DNA from: Bdellovibrio svalbardensis
Lineage (GTDB): Bacteria > Bdellovibrionota > Bdellovibrionia > Bdellovibrionales > Bdellovibrionaceae
NCBI RefSeq assembly: GCF_029531655.1
Contig: NZ_JANRMI010000006.1
Coordinates: 1-64,000 of the forward strand
Direction of reading: 5' to 3'
DNA: 64,000 bases
Shown here: piece by piece, positions 63,367 through 64,000 of the stretch
Position numbering within the stretch: position 1 is the first letter of the stretch
Layout of the letters: every line of letters starts with the position of its first letter
Program-made: the position numbers and the translations under genes
The notes under the pieces: model-generated
Seen by the model: the letters and a program-made list of their open reading frames with translations, nothing else
Databases searched by the model: none
What the model was told of the DNA's origin: nothing

Positions 63367-63924
63367 ATGTTGAAAGTTGTGCGGGTCGTTGTCAGCTGTA
63401 TGATCTTTGGTGCTGTCACAGGTTGTACCACGGCAAAGAAATCGACGAGCAAAGAGTCCACAGCTCCAATGCATTCAAGAGATGAAGGGGGACCTTCGAT
63501 TGACTACAATGCTTTGCAAACATATTTGCAACTTGATCGCGATCCTGAAACCTTGGGTTTTACAGAAAAATCATTTAATACCTGTGATGCGGGCTTTGGA
63601 TATTCTCGTTCTCAGAACTGCCATAAGGAATATTTTGTCGTTCTTCATTTTCGTCTTTTATGCCGCGATTCCGAAGGAACAATATCAACCGTCCTGACAG
63701 AGAGCGATGTGACTCCGATTGCGGGGCGTCCCGTGAAATGGCAACTCAAGGGAGTTGCCGGAACGACGATGACCGATGGAAATGGCTATGGACAAATTCG
63801 TACAGTGGCTTCAAGTTCCCAGAATCGCCAGCGTCTTAAACTCACCGTAGGGAATGAATTTCTATATATGCGCTCCAACGAGATCACGAAGGTAATCACT
63901 CCGCGGCCTTGGTGTTCTCAGTAG
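63367..63924 (+). CDS. Hypothetical lipoprotein
   Basis: A 185-residue lipoprotein with lipobox AVTGC and a GGGGGAG ribosome site. The mature protein has four further Cys (TCDAG, NCHKEY, LLCRD and the end WCSQ) and ends in a small beta-type domain with MTDGNGYGQIRT. Not recognised. It follows the DUF6279 gene by 52 bases, probably the same transcript. Confidence 0.75.
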   Translation: MLKVVRVVVSCMIFGAVTGCTTAKKSTSKESTAPMHSRDEGGPSIDYNALQTYLQLDRDPETLGFTEKSFNTCDAGFGYSRSQNCHKEYFVVLHFRLLCRDSEGTISTVLTESDVTPIAGRPVKWQLKGVAGTTMTDGNGYGQIRTVASSSQNRQRLKLTVGNEFLYMRSNEITKVITPRPWCSQ

Positions 63925-64000
63925 GGCGCTCGGTGCGAATCCAATTGCCCAGAGCGGACCAGGCTTGGCGACCTTCAATCTGACTGTGATCGTAAACATC
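63896..64000 (-). CDS. C-terminal end of a gene running out of the window (partial)
   Basis: The minus strand is open from the window edge to a TGA at 63896, giving 34 residues with plausible protein composition (HSQIEGRQAWSALGNWIRTE then a polar tail). It overlaps the end of the converging lipoprotein gene by 29 bases. Too short to name. Confidence 0.45.
   Translation of the reverse strand, partial: DVYDHSQIEGRQAWSALGNWIRTERPTENTKAAE

Overview
The window reads as chromosomal DNA of a Gram-negative predatory bacterium of the Bdellovibrio group. The evidence is a TIGR02147 regulator, two large secreted fibre proteins with C-terminal S74 chaperone domains (the mosaic adhesive trimer type known from Bdellovibrio), a cell-wall lipoprotein fusing L,D-transpeptidase and transglycosylase domains, many lipoproteins and exported proteins, and clear AGGAGG-type ribosome sites. 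This assignment is inferred from gene content; there is no rRNA gene to test it. Gene density is high and no phage, insertion sequence, CRISPR array or complete mobile element is visible.

Layout. 0-3.4 kb is the loosest part: a small HTH protein, a GNAT acetyltransferase, a TIGR02147 regulator with an exported partner, and tRNA-Arg(UCU). 3.5-9.1 kb holds methylglyoxal synthase, a small monooxygenase and YihY membrane protein, a metallo-beta-lactamase-fold hydrolase, and a sigma-54 activator followed by CdsA-like and PlsC-like phospholipid genes. 9.2-14.2 kb has serA, a small exported protein, an outer-membrane barrel, a GlcD-type oxidoreductase and a DUF2892/Grx4/BolA cluster punctuated by 19-bp palindromes. 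14.3-19.9 kb has an LTA-synthase-like enzyme, an exported serine protease, a PilZ protein paired with a cyclic-nucleotide-binding protein, and an HNH nuclease.

19.9-36.9 kb is surface-oriented: a proline-stalked FGE-fold lipoprotein, two giant fibre proteins, and between them a bacterial topoisomerase VI operon (top6B-top6A), a receiver/cNMP-binding protein and a YkgJ cysteine-cluster protein. 36.9-45.4 kb holds an ArnT/PMT-type glycosyltransferase, aspartate ammonia-lyase, a periplasmic binding protein, an exported globin-like protein lacking the usual haem ligand, an old yellow enzyme and a monofunctional peptidoglycan transglycosylase. 45.5-51.6 kb has a dioxygenase catalytic domain, CsbD, a di-haem cytochrome, a DUF6279 lipoprotein, Dps and two small stress-type genes. 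51.7-64 kb has a 1,332-residue exported phosphodiesterase/hydrolase, a PAP2 protein, a hybrid kinase with a PilZ response regulator, and cell-envelope lipoproteins.

The most unusual signal is non-coding. In the 769-base gene-free gap at 46.3-47.1 kb, two inverted copies of a ~145-nt element share a conserved core and outer ends, while their perfect 24-25 bp outer arms differ at seven positions, each compensated on the other arm. Three internal hairpins also change in a compensatory way. This is strong evidence for a conserved nucleic-acid structure that I cannot assign to any known family.
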